Origin: Cellulomonas terrae
GTDB taxonomy: Bacteria > Actinomycetota > Actinomycetes > Actinomycetales > Cellulomonadaceae
DNA length: 43,435 bases
Assembly: GCF_007990265.1 (NCBI RefSeq)
Contig: NZ_BJWH01000029.1
Location: 1 to 43,435, forward strand
Reading direction: 5' to 3'
The position numbers and the translations under genes were made by a program. The notes under the pieces are model-generated. The model did not search any database. It had not been told where the DNA came from and was given only the letters and a program-made list of their open reading frames with translations. Below, in pieces: positions 15,508-23,602 of the stretch (position 1 is its first letter; each line of letters starts with the position of its first letter).

Positions 15508-16989
15508 TCACGAGCAGCAGCCACCCGTGCCGCACCCGCCGGAGCTGCTGACGTCGCTGAGCGCCAGGACGGCCACGGCGCCGCCGCCGGCGACCCCGGT
15601 GGCGAACCCCTGCGCGGGCACGCCGACCGGGCGGGCACGATGGGCCTCGGCCGGGACGTCCAGGCCCGCCACACCGGTCGGGGTGCCGCAGCACCCGCCG
15701 GCAGCACCGGTGTCCTGCCCGGCCGAGCTCACCGAGCAGACGCCTGTTTCCGGCAGGACCAGCTGGACCTCCTCGGCAGCGGCCCGGTCGCCGGCCAGCG
15801 CCGCGACGACCGAGCGGACCTGCTCGTTGCCGGTCGTGATGAGGAACGTCGGCGCGCGGCCGTAGGACTTCATCCCCACGACGTAGAAGCCCTCCTCGGG
15901 GTGGGCCAGGTCGCGGTGCCCGTGCGGCGGCACCGTGCCGCACGAGTGGAACGCGGGATCGATCAGCGGTCCGAGCGCCCGCGGTGCCTCGAGGCCCGGG
16001 TCGAGGTCGAGGCGCAGCTCGGCCAGCATCGCCAGGTCGGGGCGGAACCCGGTCGCGGCCGCGACGGCGTGCAGCCCGTCCAGCCGGACCTCCCCGCCCG
16101 GCGTCTGCCCGACCACCGTGACCGTGTCGTCTCCCGGCTCCAGCGCGGTGACCGAGAACCCGGTCACCAGGCGCACCGCCCCGGACTCCACCAGCGCGCG
16201 CAGGTCCGTGCCCAGCCGGCCCCGCGCCGCGAGCTCGTCCGCAGCCTGGCCGCCGTACACCTTCGACGGCGACGAGCCCCGGATCGCCCAGACGACCTCC
16301 GTGCCCGGAGCCTCGTCCGCCAGGCGCGCGAGGTTCAGCAGCGTGTTGGCTGCCGAGTGCCCGGCACCGACCACGAGCGTGCGCCGCCCGGCGAACCGCT
16401 GCCGGTCCCGGCCCAGCACGTCCGGCAGCGGCCCCACGAGGAACGCGTCGGCCTCGCGCTCCCCCGCAGCGGGCAGCCCGGACCCGCCCAGCGGGTTGCG
16501 CCCGGACCAGGTGCCGGAGGCGTCGATGACCGCCCACGCCCGGACGTCGACGAGGTGGCCGTCGCGATCCCGGACGCGCACCAGGAACGGTCGGTCGGCG
16601 CGCCCGATGCTGCGGGTCTTGTCCAGCCCGTCCCGCGACACCGCCACGACCCGCTGACCGAACCGGACCTGCTGCGCGAACAGCGCCCCGAGCGGACGCA
16701 GGTAGTGCTCGACGAGCTCGGCACCGTTCGGCGGGACCGGGGTCGTCGGCCGCGTCCACCCCGTCGGGGCGAGGAGCTTCTCCGCCGTCGGGTCGGCGAT
16801 GTACTGCCACGGGGTGAAGGTGCGGATGTGCCCCCACTGCGACACCGCCGCGCCGACGTCGTCACCGGCCTCGAGGACGACGAACGGCAGCCCGCGGTCC
16901 GCGAGGTGCGCCGCGGCGGCGAGGCCGGTCGGGCCGGCGCCGATGACGACGACGGGCAGGTCACCGGCGGGTGCGGTGGTGGTGGTCAT
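15508..16989 (-). CDS. arsO: ArsO-like FAD-dependent monooxygenase, arsenic-type
   Basis: A 493-residue flavoprotein. Residues 15-22 hold the FAD motif VIGAGPTG; WGHIRTFTPWQYIAD and TGWTRP resemble the ArsO group of single-component flavoprotein monooxygenases found in ars operons. A second nucleotide motif, VVGAGHSAANTLLNLARL, is near residue 210, and AATGFRPDL and MKSYGRAPTFLITTGNEQVR are further conserved blocks. The last 80 residues are unusual: GGCCGTP and a terminal SSSGGCGTGGCCS give a Cys-rich tail able to bind soft metals or trivalent arsenic. The start at 16989 has a perfect AGGAGG 9 nt upstream. No arsR, acr3 or arsC is in the window. Two ArsR-type operators flank its promoter. The arsO name rests on remembered similarity and context. 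Confidence 0.7.
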   Translation of the reverse strand: MTTTTAPAGDLPVVVIGAGPTGLAAAAHLADRGLPFVVLEAGDDVGAAVSQWGHIRTFTPWQYIADPTAEKLLAPTGWTRPTTPVPPNGAELVEHYLRPLGALFAQQVRFGQRVVAVSRDGLDKTRSIGRADRPFLVRVRDRDGHLVDVRAWAVIDASGTWSGRNPLGGSGLPAAGEREADAFLVGPLPDVLGRDRQRFAGRRTLVVGAGHSAANTLLNLARLADEAPGTEVVWAIRGSSPSKVYGGQAADELAARGRLGTDLRALVESGAVRLVTGFSVTALEPGDDTVTVVGQTPGGEVRLDGLHAVAAATGFRPDLAMLAELRLDLDPGLEAPRALGPLIDPAFHSCGTVPPHGHRDLAHPEEGFYVVGMKSYGRAPTFLITTGNEQVRSVVAALAGDRAAAEEVQLVLPETGVCSVSSAGQDTGAAGGCCGTPTGVAGLDVPAEAHRARPVGVPAQGFATGVAGGGAVAVLALSDVSSSGGCGTGGCCS

Positions 16990-17030
16990 CGTGATGCTCC
17001 TCCTGGGTGGTCACGCCGGCCTCAGCGTTC

Positions 17031-17050
17031 CATCGACAGTCGTCGATATG
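17031..17050. promoter_or_regulatory. ArsR-type operator, copy 1
   Basis: CATCGACAGTCGTCGATATG contains the inverted repeat ATCGAC-N4-GTCGAT. It lies about where transcription of the arsO-like gene would start. It matches copy 2 at 17 of 20 positions. Confidence 0.6.
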
Positions 17051-17059
17051 TTGCTGGTG

Positions 17060-17087
17060 ACTGTACTCAGACATCGACAGATGTCAA
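17060..17087 (-). promoter_or_regulatory. Promoter of the arsO-like gene
   Basis: The reverse strand has a perfect -35 TTGACA (17082-17087), a 16-bp spacer and a -10 TACAGT (17060-17065). The two operator copies overlap the -35 and follow the -10, which is a typical repression layout. Confidence 0.65.
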
Positions 17088-17091
17088 TATG
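17072..17091. promoter_or_regulatory. ArsR-type operator, copy 2
   Basis: CATCGACAGATGTCAATATG covers the -35 box of the arsO-like gene. Copies 1 and 2 start 41 bp apart, close to four helical turns, so dimers bound at both would face the same side of the DNA. Confidence 0.6.
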
Positions 17092-17131
17092 TGCGAGCAG
17101 CCGACGTCGACGCGCCGCCGACGCGGACGGC

Positions 17132-17908
17132 TCAGGCCGTGACGGCTGCGGGGTCGGGTTCGCGACGCCCGACGCCTTCGTGGGCGTCCCGGGCGGCGAA
17201 CCAGAAGAAGACGAGCGCCAGCAGCCCTGTGAGGAGCGACAGGGCGCCCAGGGGGTTCGACCCGCCCGCCTCGCCGATCATGAACACCGAGAAGTCCCAT
17301 GCACCGTGCAGCACCATCGCCCAGACCAGTGACCCGGTGACGCGGCGCAGGATGTAGAACGTCAGGCCCAGGAGGAACGCTTGCCCGACCTGCGGGAGCG
17401 TGTCGGCGACCGACTGGCCCAGGAAGATGTTGATGCCGTGCATGAGCCCGAAGCACAGGCTCGAGATCAGGGCGGCCCACACCTCCGCGACGCTGCCGCG
17501 CAGCCCGACGAGCAGCAGCCCGCGCGTCGTCAGCTCCTCGGCGAAGCCGACGAACACCCCGAGGGCTAGAGCCGCGAGGATGAAGTCCATGGTCGCCGCC
17601 GACCAGGTGATGCCCGCGAGGTTGCCGATCAGCGCGATCACGAACAGCGCCGGGGCGATGACCGTCCACTTCGCCTTCGTCGTGCGACGCTCGCGCAGGG
17701 CCGGCCGCCACCAGCCGAGCCACGTCGTGACCAGTGCCAGGACGACGGCGCCGACGACCAGGGACAGCACAGCCCCGCGCCACAGGTTCGACGGGGAGTC
17801 ACCGAACTCGGTGTAGCCGATGCCGCTGGTCTTCTGCAGCACCACGATCACGACGATGTACAGGACCCACACCGCCAGACCGATCCATGCCCGAGGCTGC
17901 ACCCGCAT
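17132..17908 (-). CDS. CPBP family intramembrane metalloprotease (first of two)
   Basis: A 258-residue membrane protein with about eight helices. It carries all CPBP (Abi/Rce1-like) motifs: motif 1 EELTTRG with Glu124, Glu125 and Arg129; motif 2 FGLMHG with His157; and motif 3 HGAWDF with His201 and Asp205. These residues hold the catalytic metal in the membrane. CPBP proteins cleave prenylated or membrane substrates; bacterial roles include bacteriocin immunity and processing, but the substrate here is unknown. It ends in a polar tail. The start at 17908 is the first before the opening hydrophobic helix (WIGLAVWVLYIVVIVVLQ). A second, diverged CPBP gene is immediately upstream on the same strand, 113 bp away. 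Confidence 0.88.
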   Translation of the reverse strand: MRVQPRAWIGLAVWVLYIVVIVVLQKTSGIGYTEFGDSPSNLWRGAVLSLVVGAVVLALVTTWLGWWRPALRERRTTKAKWTVIAPALFVIALIGNLAGITWSAATMDFILAALALGVFVGFAEELTTRGLLLVGLRGSVAEVWAALISSLCFGLMHGINIFLGQSVADTLPQVGQAFLLGLTFYILRRVTGSLVWAMVLHGAWDFSVFMIGEAGGSNPLGALSLLTGLLALVFFWFAARDAHEGVGRREPDPAAVTA

Positions 17909-18021
17909 CCGTCGTCCCCCCGCTCACGCGTCGACCCGGTCAAGGTCTGACCAGCCTGGCAGGCGTTCACCGTCGCCGCACGCCAGCACGGCGCTGGTGT
18001 TCGCGGCCGTCTCGTCCGTGG

Positions 18022-18840
18022 TCAGGGAACCTGCGCGCGGTGCTTCTCGCGAGCGATCGAGACGACGAGCGGGATGCTCAGGACGCCCAGCAGAGTCAGC
18101 GACATCGCCCCCCACACCGGCGGATTCCCGTTGCTCGTGTCGGAGTAGCCGGCGGCGTAGAGCGCGAAGTCGGCCAGGAAGTGCAGGGTGATGGCCAGCC
18201 ACAGGGCACCCGCGGCTCGTCGGACGGCGTAGTAGATCGCGCCGAGGAACGACGTGACCGCGACCTGCACGAGGGTGGGCCCGAGCGGCGCCCCGTGGAC
18301 CAGGTTCAGCGCATGCATCGCGCCGAACACGACGCAGGTCAGGAAGAACGCGGGCAGCTCCGACCACGAGCCGCGGGCACCGGTGAGCAGGACCCCGCGC
18401 AGAGCGAGCTCCTCGGTGAGCCCGACGAGGAACGTGCCGACCGCCAGGACGAGCAGGTAGGTCGGAGCCTGCCCCCAGTCGACCTGACTGAGGTTCCCCG
18501 CGATGACCACCAGGTAGACCGCAGGGAAGGCCCACCACCACCGCGGCACCCGCCTGCGCGGCGCCTCGCGCCACACCGACGCCCACCACCCCGACCACCG
18601 CACGAAGACCAGCAGCAGGACGGCGATGATCGACAGCGGCAGGACGTGCGTCCGCAGGAACCCCAGCGTCGGGTCGTCGATGTCACCGTCCCCACCACCG
18701 GGCAGCAGGTCATCGATCGTGATGAGGGCCGCGTAGGCGACGACCACGGCCAGACCGGTCAGAACGGTCGGCCTGAGCCGAGGACGTCGTGCGGGAACCG
18801 GCTCGTCGGTCTCCGGAACGTCGATCGCCTCGCTGCCCAT
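18022..18840 (-). CDS. CPBP family intramembrane metalloprotease (second of two)
   Basis: A 272-residue membrane protein with CPBP motifs: EELALRG (Glu143, Glu144, Arg148), FGAMHALN (His176) and HFLADF (His220, Asp224). It has a longer acidic cytoplasmic N-terminus than its neighbour (MGSEAIDVPETDEPVPARR) and a GGGDGDIDD loop after the first helix. The two proteins share order and motifs but little else, so they look like old paralogues, not a fresh duplication. ATG 18840 is chosen as the first Met before the polar N-terminus; upstream codons look non-coding and no good Shine-Dalgarno is present. A MarR gene follows upstream on the same strand. Confidence 0.87.
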   Translation of the reverse strand: MGSEAIDVPETDEPVPARRPRLRPTVLTGLAVVVAYAALITIDDLLPGGGDGDIDDPTLGFLRTHVLPLSIIAVLLLVFVRWSGWWASVWREAPRRRVPRWWWAFPAVYLVVIAGNLSQVDWGQAPTYLLVLAVGTFLVGLTEELALRGVLLTGARGSWSELPAFFLTCVVFGAMHALNLVHGAPLGPTLVQVAVTSFLGAIYYAVRRAAGALWLAITLHFLADFALYAAGYSDTSNGNPPVWGAMSLTLLGVLSIPLVVSIAREKHRAQVP

Positions 18841-18920
18841 ACGAGCATGCAACACGACGAGGGCTCGTGTCGCTCCTTCACCGTGCGTCCGGGCGTCCGG
18901 GCGCAGCGAGCCACCGGGCG

Positions 18921-19427
18921 CTAGTCGGTTCGTGCACGGGCCGATGACGGTTCCCATCCGCCCTCGTCCCGGATCGCTCGCATGATCCGCCGACTGATCT
19001 CGCGCACCTGCCGCGCCTGGGCCTGGGTCAGCGGGTCGAGGATCAGCCGGTGCACGGTGCGCACATGGCCCGGGGTGGCCTGGTCGAACTTCTCCACCCC
19101 GAGGTCGGTGAGAGTGGCCAGCGTGTAGCGCCCGTCCGTGGCGTCCGCCGCACGACGCACCCACCCCTTCGCCTCGAGTCGCGCCACCGCACGCGAGAGT
19201 CGGGACAGCGAGCTGTTGGCATAGCCGGCCAGGACGCTCATCCGGAGGGTGCGGTCGTCGGCGTCGGCGAGCGCGAACAGGATGCCGTACTCGAAGTGCG
19301 TCAGCTCGGCGTCGCGCTGCAGCTGGGCGTCGAGAGCGGCCGGCAGCCACTCCAGCACCGTGGCCAGGGACGCCCAGGTCTGGAGGTCCTCGGCACTGAA
19401 GGTCGCGGGGGGGCTGGGGTCCGACAT
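18921..19427 (-). CDS. MarR family transcriptional regulator
   Basis: A 168-residue winged-helix regulator. The helical N-terminus (WASLATVLEWLPAALDAQLQ) is followed by LTHFEYGILFALADADDRTL, a recognition-helix region SVLAGYANSSLSRLSRAVARLEAKGWV, and a wing RRAADATDGRYTLATLTDLG. The C-terminal helices make the dimer interface. It has no conserved Cys for redox sensing, so a small ligand is likelier. ATG 19427 is preferred over 19460 because TACGCT (19434-19439) lies 6 nt upstream. It is divergent from the SDR gene, and paired repeats in the gap suggest that it represses that gene and perhaps itself. Confidence 0.88.
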   Translation of the reverse strand: MSDPSPPATFSAEDLQTWASLATVLEWLPAALDAQLQRDAELTHFEYGILFALADADDRTLRMSVLAGYANSSLSRLSRAVARLEAKGWVRRAADATDGRYTLATLTDLGVEKFDQATPGHVRTVHRLILDPLTQAQARQVREISRRIMRAIRDEGGWEPSSARARTD

Positions 19428-19433
19428 GGCTGC

Positions 19434-19439
19434 AGCGTA
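19434..19439 (-). promoter_or_regulatory. -10 box of a leaderless promoter for the marR-like gene
   Basis: TACGCT on the reverse strand ends 6 nt from ATG 19427. It separates the regulator's transcription start from the SDR promoter by about 50 bp. Confidence 0.45.
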
Positions 19440-19470
19440 CGGGAGCGACGAGGTCAACACCGGCGACGCT

Positions 19471-19487
19471 CACTTGCTCAGGAAAGT
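19471..19487. promoter_or_regulatory. MarR-type operator, copy 1
   Basis: CACTTGCTCAGGAAAGT carries imperfect dyad ends ACTT and AAGT. It matches copy 2 at 14 of 17 positions and overlaps the -35 of the SDR promoter. Confidence 0.55.
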
Positions 19488-19502
19488 CCTCCCCGCTATC
19501 TT
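19474..19502 (+). promoter_or_regulatory. Promoter of the SDR gene
   Basis: A -35 TTGCTC (19474-19479), 17-bp spacer and -10 TATCTT (19497-19502) sit between and over the two MarR-type repeats. The predicted leader to ATG 19555 is about 45 nt. Confidence 0.5.
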
Positions 19503-19503
19503 T

Positions 19504-19520
19504 CACTTGACTAGGAAAGT
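19504..19520. promoter_or_regulatory. MarR-type operator, copy 2
   Basis: CACTTGACTAGGAAAGT begins 33 bp after copy 1 and lies just downstream of the -10 box. Binding here would block start or escape of the polymerase. Confidence 0.55.
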
Positions 19521-19554
19521 AAAACGAGACGTCGCAACACAACCAAGGTGGCTC

Positions 19555-20346
19555 ATGGATCTGCAGCTGAAGGGAAAGCGGGCCTTCGTCAGCGGCTCGA
19601 CGCAAGGGATCGGGTACGCGATCGCACGGGCACTGCTCGCCGAGGGCGCCTCGGTGGTCATCAACGGACGAAGCCCCAGCAGGGCTCAGCACGCCGCGCA
19701 GCAGCTCGAGCTCGAGGTACCCGGGGCCGACGTCTCGGCGATCGCGGCGGACTTCGAGCACCCGGCACAGGTCCGGCAGCTCCTGGACGACCTGGGTGCC
19801 GTCGACATCCTGGTGAACAACGTCGGCGTGTTCGAGCTCAAGGCGTTCGACGAGATCTCGGACGGCGACTGGCAGCGCTACTTCGACGTCAACGTCATGA
19901 GCGGGGTCCGGCTCTCTCGGCACCTCCTTCGCGGCATGCTCGCCCAGGGGTGGGGACGCATCATCTTCGTGAGCAGCGAGTCAGGTGTGAGCGTCCCGGC
20001 CGAGATGGTGCACTACGGGCTGACGAAGGCGGGGATGCTCGCACTCGGCAACGGACTCGCGAAGCTCACGCGGGGGACCGACGTGACGGTGAACACGATC
20101 CTCGGCGGACCCACCTTCTCCGACGGCGTCGCCTCCACCGTCTCCCGGTTGGCGGAGGCGCAGAACTTGGACGCGCTCGCCCTCAAGGCCGCCATCGCCG
20201 CCGGGAACCCGACGTCGCTGCTCCAGCGATTCATCGAGCCCGACGAGATCGCGAACCTCGCGCTCTACCTCGCAAGTCCGGTGTCGTCGGCGACGAACGG
20301 TGCAGCCCTGCGCGCCGACGGGGGCGTCCTGACGACGCTGACCTGA
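19555..20346 (+). CDS. Short-chain dehydrogenase/reductase
   Basis: A 263-residue classical SDR. It has the cofactor motif SGSTQGIGYAIA (residues 14-25) and the NNVG block, where NNAG is usual. The catalytic Ser is in FVSSESG, and Tyr and Lys are in YGLTKAG (YxxxK). GRSPSR after the second strand suggests NADPH preference. The C-terminal part (EPDEIANLALYLASPVSSATNGAALRADGGV) is typical. The reaction would be oxidation or reduction of a carbonyl or hydroxyl of unknown substrate. The start has AAGG upstream of ATG 19555. It is divergent from the MarR gene and probably its target. Its stop lies only 3 nt from the stop of the convergent sucrose phosphorylase gene, leaving no room for a terminator between them. 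Confidence 0.9.
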   Translation: MDLQLKGKRAFVSGSTQGIGYAIARALLAEGASVVINGRSPSRAQHAAQQLELEVPGADVSAIAADFEHPAQVRQLLDDLGAVDILVNNVGVFELKAFDEISDGDWQRYFDVNVMSGVRLSRHLLRGMLAQGWGRIIFVSSESGVSVPAEMVHYGLTKAGMLALGNGLAKLTRGTDVTVNTILGGPTFSDGVASTVSRLAEAQNLDALALKAAIAAGNPTSLLQRFIEPDEIANLALYLASPVSSATNGAALRADGGVLTTLT

Positions 20347-20349
20347 GGG

Positions 20350-21813
20350 TCAGCCCCGGGCTGTCAGGACCACCCGCCACGAGCCGTCGGCCTCCCGCAC
20401 CCCCACCCGGTAGGAGGCGTCCCGCACGTCCAGATCCAGCGCGGCCTCCTCCTCGCCGCACCGCCAGAGCGACCGGGCGGTCGTCCCGTCGAACTCCCAG
20501 CTCGGGGAGCCGGCGAACGCCGGGTGCTCCCGCCGGAGGCGTACGGCGGCCAGGACGTCCCGGACGACCGGTCGGCGCAGCTCGTCGGCGATCTCGGCGT
20601 CGGTGTACCGGTGCCGGTTGACGTCGCGGCCCACGCCGGTCTCGCCCAGCAGGTCGAGGTCGTTGGTGCCGGCCAGGAGTCCGACGTAGTAGACCTGCGG
20701 GATCCCGGGCATGAAGAGCTGGATGAGCCGGGCCAGCGCGTAGCGGTCGTCGTCGCGGGCGAGGGCGTCGTAGAACGTGCAGTTGACCTGGTAGAGGTCG
20801 AGGTTGGACGCGGCCGCACCGGTCGCCAGCCGGCTGCCGCCCCCGCTGTTGCGATGGATGGTCTCGACCAGCGTGTCGATCTGCGCGGGCTCGAGGATGC
20901 CGGGCTCGCCCGCGCCCCCGGGGCCGACGTCGATGATCCCGATGCCGTCGTGCGTGTCGAGCACGGTGACGGCGTTGCGGGGCCGGATGTCGTACCAGTG
21001 CGCCAGCGGCGCCAGGTCGCCCGCGGTCAGGGCGTGCAGGACCAGGGGCGGCAGCGCGAAGTCGTAGACCAGGTCCACCTGCGCGGCGACCGCGATCTGC
21101 TCGGTGTGGTGCCCGTGCACCTCGACCAGCACCTGCGCGCCGCGGGCGTGCGCGTGGTCGCTGATGCGCCGCATGACGTCGAACGCCTGCGGGGTCATGA
21201 AGCACGACGTGCCGGCCACCTTGCCCACGTACCCGACCGCGTCGAGCCGCAGGAGCGTCACCCCGGCGTCGACCAGGTGGTCGATCACCGACGTCACGTA
21301 GTCCCACGCCGTCGGGTCCCGCAGGTCGAGGTCCACCTGGTCGGGCGTGAACGTGGTCCACACCAGGCGCTGCCGGCCGCCCAGCCGCATCGCGGTGAAC
21401 GGCAGGCCCGGCCGCGGCCGGTAGATGCGGGCCAGGTCCTCCTCGGTCGCCCCGTCCGGGAAGATCGACGACAGCGTGAGGAACATCGGCGCGGACGGCG
21501 AGGCGTCGCCGCGCTCGCGGACGTCGAGGAACGCCGCCGACCGGGCGGAGACGTGGTTGACGATGACGTCGGCCATCACGGCGCGGTCGTCGGCCAGCGC
21601 CCGGACGCCGTCCCAGCCGCCGAGGCGGGGGTCGACCGCGGTGTGGTCGTCGGGGTCGAACCCCGCGTCGGTGCCGTCGAACGGCGTGAAGAACGGCAGC
21701 AGGTGCACCCCGTCGAACGCGCCCGCCAACGGGCCGTCCAGGAGCGCCCGAAGTCCGCGGAGGTCACCGCCGAGCCGGTCGGCGTAGGCGATCAGGTGCG
21801 GGCCGTGGCTCAC
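20350..21813 (-). CDS. Sucrose phosphorylase (GH13 subfamily 18)
   Basis: A 487-residue cytoplasmic enzyme that splits sucrose with phosphate to alpha-glucose 1-phosphate and fructose. The catalytic residues fall almost exactly where they do in the Bifidobacterium adolescentis enzyme (D192, E232, D290): nucleophile Asp191 in LLRLDAVGY, acid/base Glu231 in VLVEVHGH, and Asp289 in LDTHDGIG. Other hallmarks are PFDGTDAGFDP, IYRPRPGLPFT, GTSCFMTPQAF, YDFALPPLVLHAL, NLDLYQVNCTFYDAL and PGIPQVYYVGLLAG. Related GH13_18 enzymes act on glucosylglycerate or sucrose 6'-phosphate, but the acceptor-site pattern favours sucrose. GTG 21813 overlaps the upstream esterase stop by 4 nt, so the genes are translationally coupled. 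It is the last gene of the LacI-controlled sugar operon. Confidence 0.9.
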   Translation of the reverse strand: MSHGPHLIAYADRLGGDLRGLRALLDGPLAGAFDGVHLLPFFTPFDGTDAGFDPDDHTAVDPRLGGWDGVRALADDRAVMADVIVNHVSARSAAFLDVRERGDASPSAPMFLTLSSIFPDGATEEDLARIYRPRPGLPFTAMRLGGRQRLVWTTFTPDQVDLDLRDPTAWDYVTSVIDHLVDAGVTLLRLDAVGYVGKVAGTSCFMTPQAFDVMRRISDHAHARGAQVLVEVHGHHTEQIAVAAQVDLVYDFALPPLVLHALTAGDLAPLAHWYDIRPRNAVTVLDTHDGIGIIDVGPGGAGEPGILEPAQIDTLVETIHRNSGGGSRLATGAAASNLDLYQVNCTFYDALARDDDRYALARLIQLFMPGIPQVYYVGLLAGTNDLDLLGETGVGRDVNRHRYTDAEIADELRRPVVRDVLAAVRLRREHPAFAGSPSWEFDGTTARSLWRCGEEEAALDLDVRDASYRVGVREADGSWRVVLTARG

Positions 21814-22778
21814 AGCGGCGAGCCCAGCACGCGCCGCAGCCACCGGGTCCGCGCCTCGCGGGAGTCGCGCGACAGCGTGGCGTGCGGCGCGAGAAACTCG
21901 AACCCGTGGCACCCGCCCGGCCAGACGTGCAGCTCCGCACGCCCGCCCGAGCGCCAGATGGCGTGCGCGTAGGCCACGACCTCGTCGCGGAACGTCTCCG
22001 CCGAGCCGACGTCGAGGTACGTCGGCGGCAGTCCGGTGAGGTCGTCGGCCCGCGCGGGAGAGGCGGTCGGCGGCACGTCCGGTCCGCCGGCGGTGCCGGG
22101 CAGGTACGCCGCCCAGGCGGTCGCATTGGCGGTGCGGTCCCACGCGCCCGTGCCGGCCATCTGGTGCGACGACAGGCTGTCGTTACGGTCGTCGAGCATG
22201 GGGCAGACGAGCATCTGCGCCGCGATGGCCGGGCCGCCGCGCTCGCGCGCGAGCAGCGCGGTGGCCGCGGCCAGCCCGCCCCCCGCGCTCACGCCGGCGA
22301 CGACCACCCGGTCCGGGTCGATGCCCAGCTCGGCGGCGTTCTGGACCAGCCAGACGAGCGCCGCGTAGGAGTCCTCGACCGCCGCGGGGTAGGGGTCCTC
22401 GGGGGCCAGCCGGTACCGGACCGACGCCACCGCGCCGCCCACGGTGGAGGCCACCTCCGCGGCGGCCGCGACGTCGTCGTACATCGTGCCGACCACCATG
22501 CCGCCACCGTGCAGGTGGAAGACGAGCGGAACAGGTCCGTCGGCGGTGACCGGACGCAGGAGCAGCAGGTCGACATCGGGGTCGCCGGGGACGGTGTGCG
22601 TGGTGAGGCCGTACCGCCCGCCGAGCGTGAGGGTGTCGTGGGCCGGGACCATGGCCAACTCCCGCAGGACCTCGATGGTCTCGGGGCCCATCGACGTCAC
22701 GACGTCCGCGCGGTGGGTGACCAGGGCGTCGGCGATCTCCGGGTCGAACGGGGGCCTGCGCAGCTCGACCGCGCTCAC
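21810..22778 (-). CDS. HSL-type alpha/beta hydrolase (esterase) inside the sugar operon
   Basis: A 322-residue cytoplasmic esterase of the hormone-sensitive-lipase family. It has the oxyanion motif HGGG (90-93), the nucleophile Ser164 in AGVSAGGG, and His291 in GCHGFEF. The acid position reads VGSAETFRDE, so Glu261 stands where the family usually has the Asp of DPLRDE; this variant also occurs in other members. It should hydrolyse acyl or acetyl esters. It overlaps both neighbours by 4 nt (permease upstream, sucrose phosphorylase downstream), so it is tightly built into the operon. That suggests it removes acyl groups from the imported sugar or detoxifies acylated products. The start is the GTG at 22778. 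Confidence 0.88.
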   Translation of the reverse strand: MSAVELRRPPFDPEIADALVTHRADVVTSMGPETIEVLRELAMVPAHDTLTLGGRYGLTTHTVPGDPDVDLLLLRPVTADGPVPLVFHLHGGGMVVGTMYDDVAAAAEVASTVGGAVASVRYRLAPEDPYPAAVEDSYAALVWLVQNAAELGIDPDRVVVAGVSAGGGLAAATALLARERGGPAIAAQMLVCPMLDDRNDSLSSHQMAGTGAWDRTANATAWAAYLPGTAGGPDVPPTASPARADDLTGLPPTYLDVGSAETFRDEVVAYAHAIWRSGGRAELHVWPGGCHGFEFLAPHATLSRDSREARTRWLRRVLGSPL

Positions 22779-23599
22779 CCCTTCACCGACCCCTGCAACA
22801 GCGCGGTGACGAACTGGCGCTGGAACACCAGGAACAGGATCAGGGTGGGCGTGAGGATCAGCAGCGACCCCGCGCACAGCAGCGGGATGTCCGTGCCCCA
22901 CTGCCCCTGGAACGCCCCGAGGGCACCGGCCATCGTCCGCTGGGTGGGGTCGTCGACGAGCACGACCGCGAGCAGGAACTGGTTCCACGTCCACAGGAAC
23001 ATGAGGATGGCGAGCGAGCTCAGGGCAGGCATGGACAGCGGGACGTGGATGCGCCAGAAGAGCTGCCACGTCGTGGCGCCGTCGATCCGCGCGGCCTCCG
23101 ACATGTCCTCGGGCATGTTGATGAAGTGCGCCCGCATCCAGAAGACGGCGAACGGCATGAACAGCGCGATGAGCGGCAGGATGATCGCCCACCGGGTGTT
23201 GAGCAGGCCCAGGTCCCGGACCTGGTAGTAGAGCGGAACGATGATGCCCTCGAACGGCAGGGTCAGGCCGAGCAGGAACACCAGGAAGATGACCTTGCCG
23301 CCCGGCGGGCGCAGGTGCCCGAGCGCGAACCCGGCCATGGTCCCGATCAGCAGCGCGATCGGCACCACCCCGAGCTCGATGAGCAGGCTCGACGTGAGCA
23401 GCTTGCCCATCTGCGCGGACTGGAACGCCTCAGCGAAGTTGCCCCAGTGCGGGTCCTCGGGCCACGACAGGCCCGCGGGATAGGTGCCCGGGGGGTGCAG
23501 CGCGGTGACGAACAGACTGATGAAGGGCGCGATCGTGATGAGCATGAGGACGACCAGCAGGACGCGGCCGAGCCAGCGCTCGCGGGTGGAGACGATCAC
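22775..23599 (-). CDS. Sugar ABC transporter permease, MalG type
   Basis: A 274-residue inner-membrane permease with six helices, the first in VLLVVLMLITIAPFISLFVT. The cytoplasmic EAA loop that contacts the ATPase is EAARIDGATTWQLFWRIHVP. It pairs with the upstream MalF-type permease to form the channel for the sugar delivered by the binding lipoprotein. No ATPase gene is in the operon; in actinobacteria a shared MsiK-type ATPase encoded elsewhere commonly serves such transporters. The start at 23599 comes 3 nt after the stop of the MalF-type gene, and its own stop overlaps the esterase start. Confidence 0.92.
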   Translation of the reverse strand: MIVSTRERWLGRVLLVVLMLITIAPFISLFVTALHPPGTYPAGLSWPEDPHWGNFAEAFQSAQMGKLLTSSLLIELGVVPIALLIGTMAGFALGHLRPPGGKVIFLVFLLGLTLPFEGIIVPLYYQVRDLGLLNTRWAIILPLIALFMPFAVFWMRAHFINMPEDMSEAARIDGATTWQLFWRIHVPLSMPALSSLAILMFLWTWNQFLLAVVLVDDPTQRTMAGALGAFQGQWGTDIPLLCAGSLLILTPTLILFLVFQRQFVTALLQGSVKG

Positions 23600-23602
23600 G
23601 GG

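Noticed and set aside
17985..18005. A short stem CCAGC/GCTGG downstream of the second CPBP gene as a terminator
   Set aside because: The stem is only 5 bp and no T-run follows in the direction of transcription.
18840..19923. An N-terminal extension of the second CPBP protein by about 360 residues
   Set aside because: The extension overlaps the MarR gene and SDR start and does not resemble a domain; the CPBP fold begins after ATG 18840.
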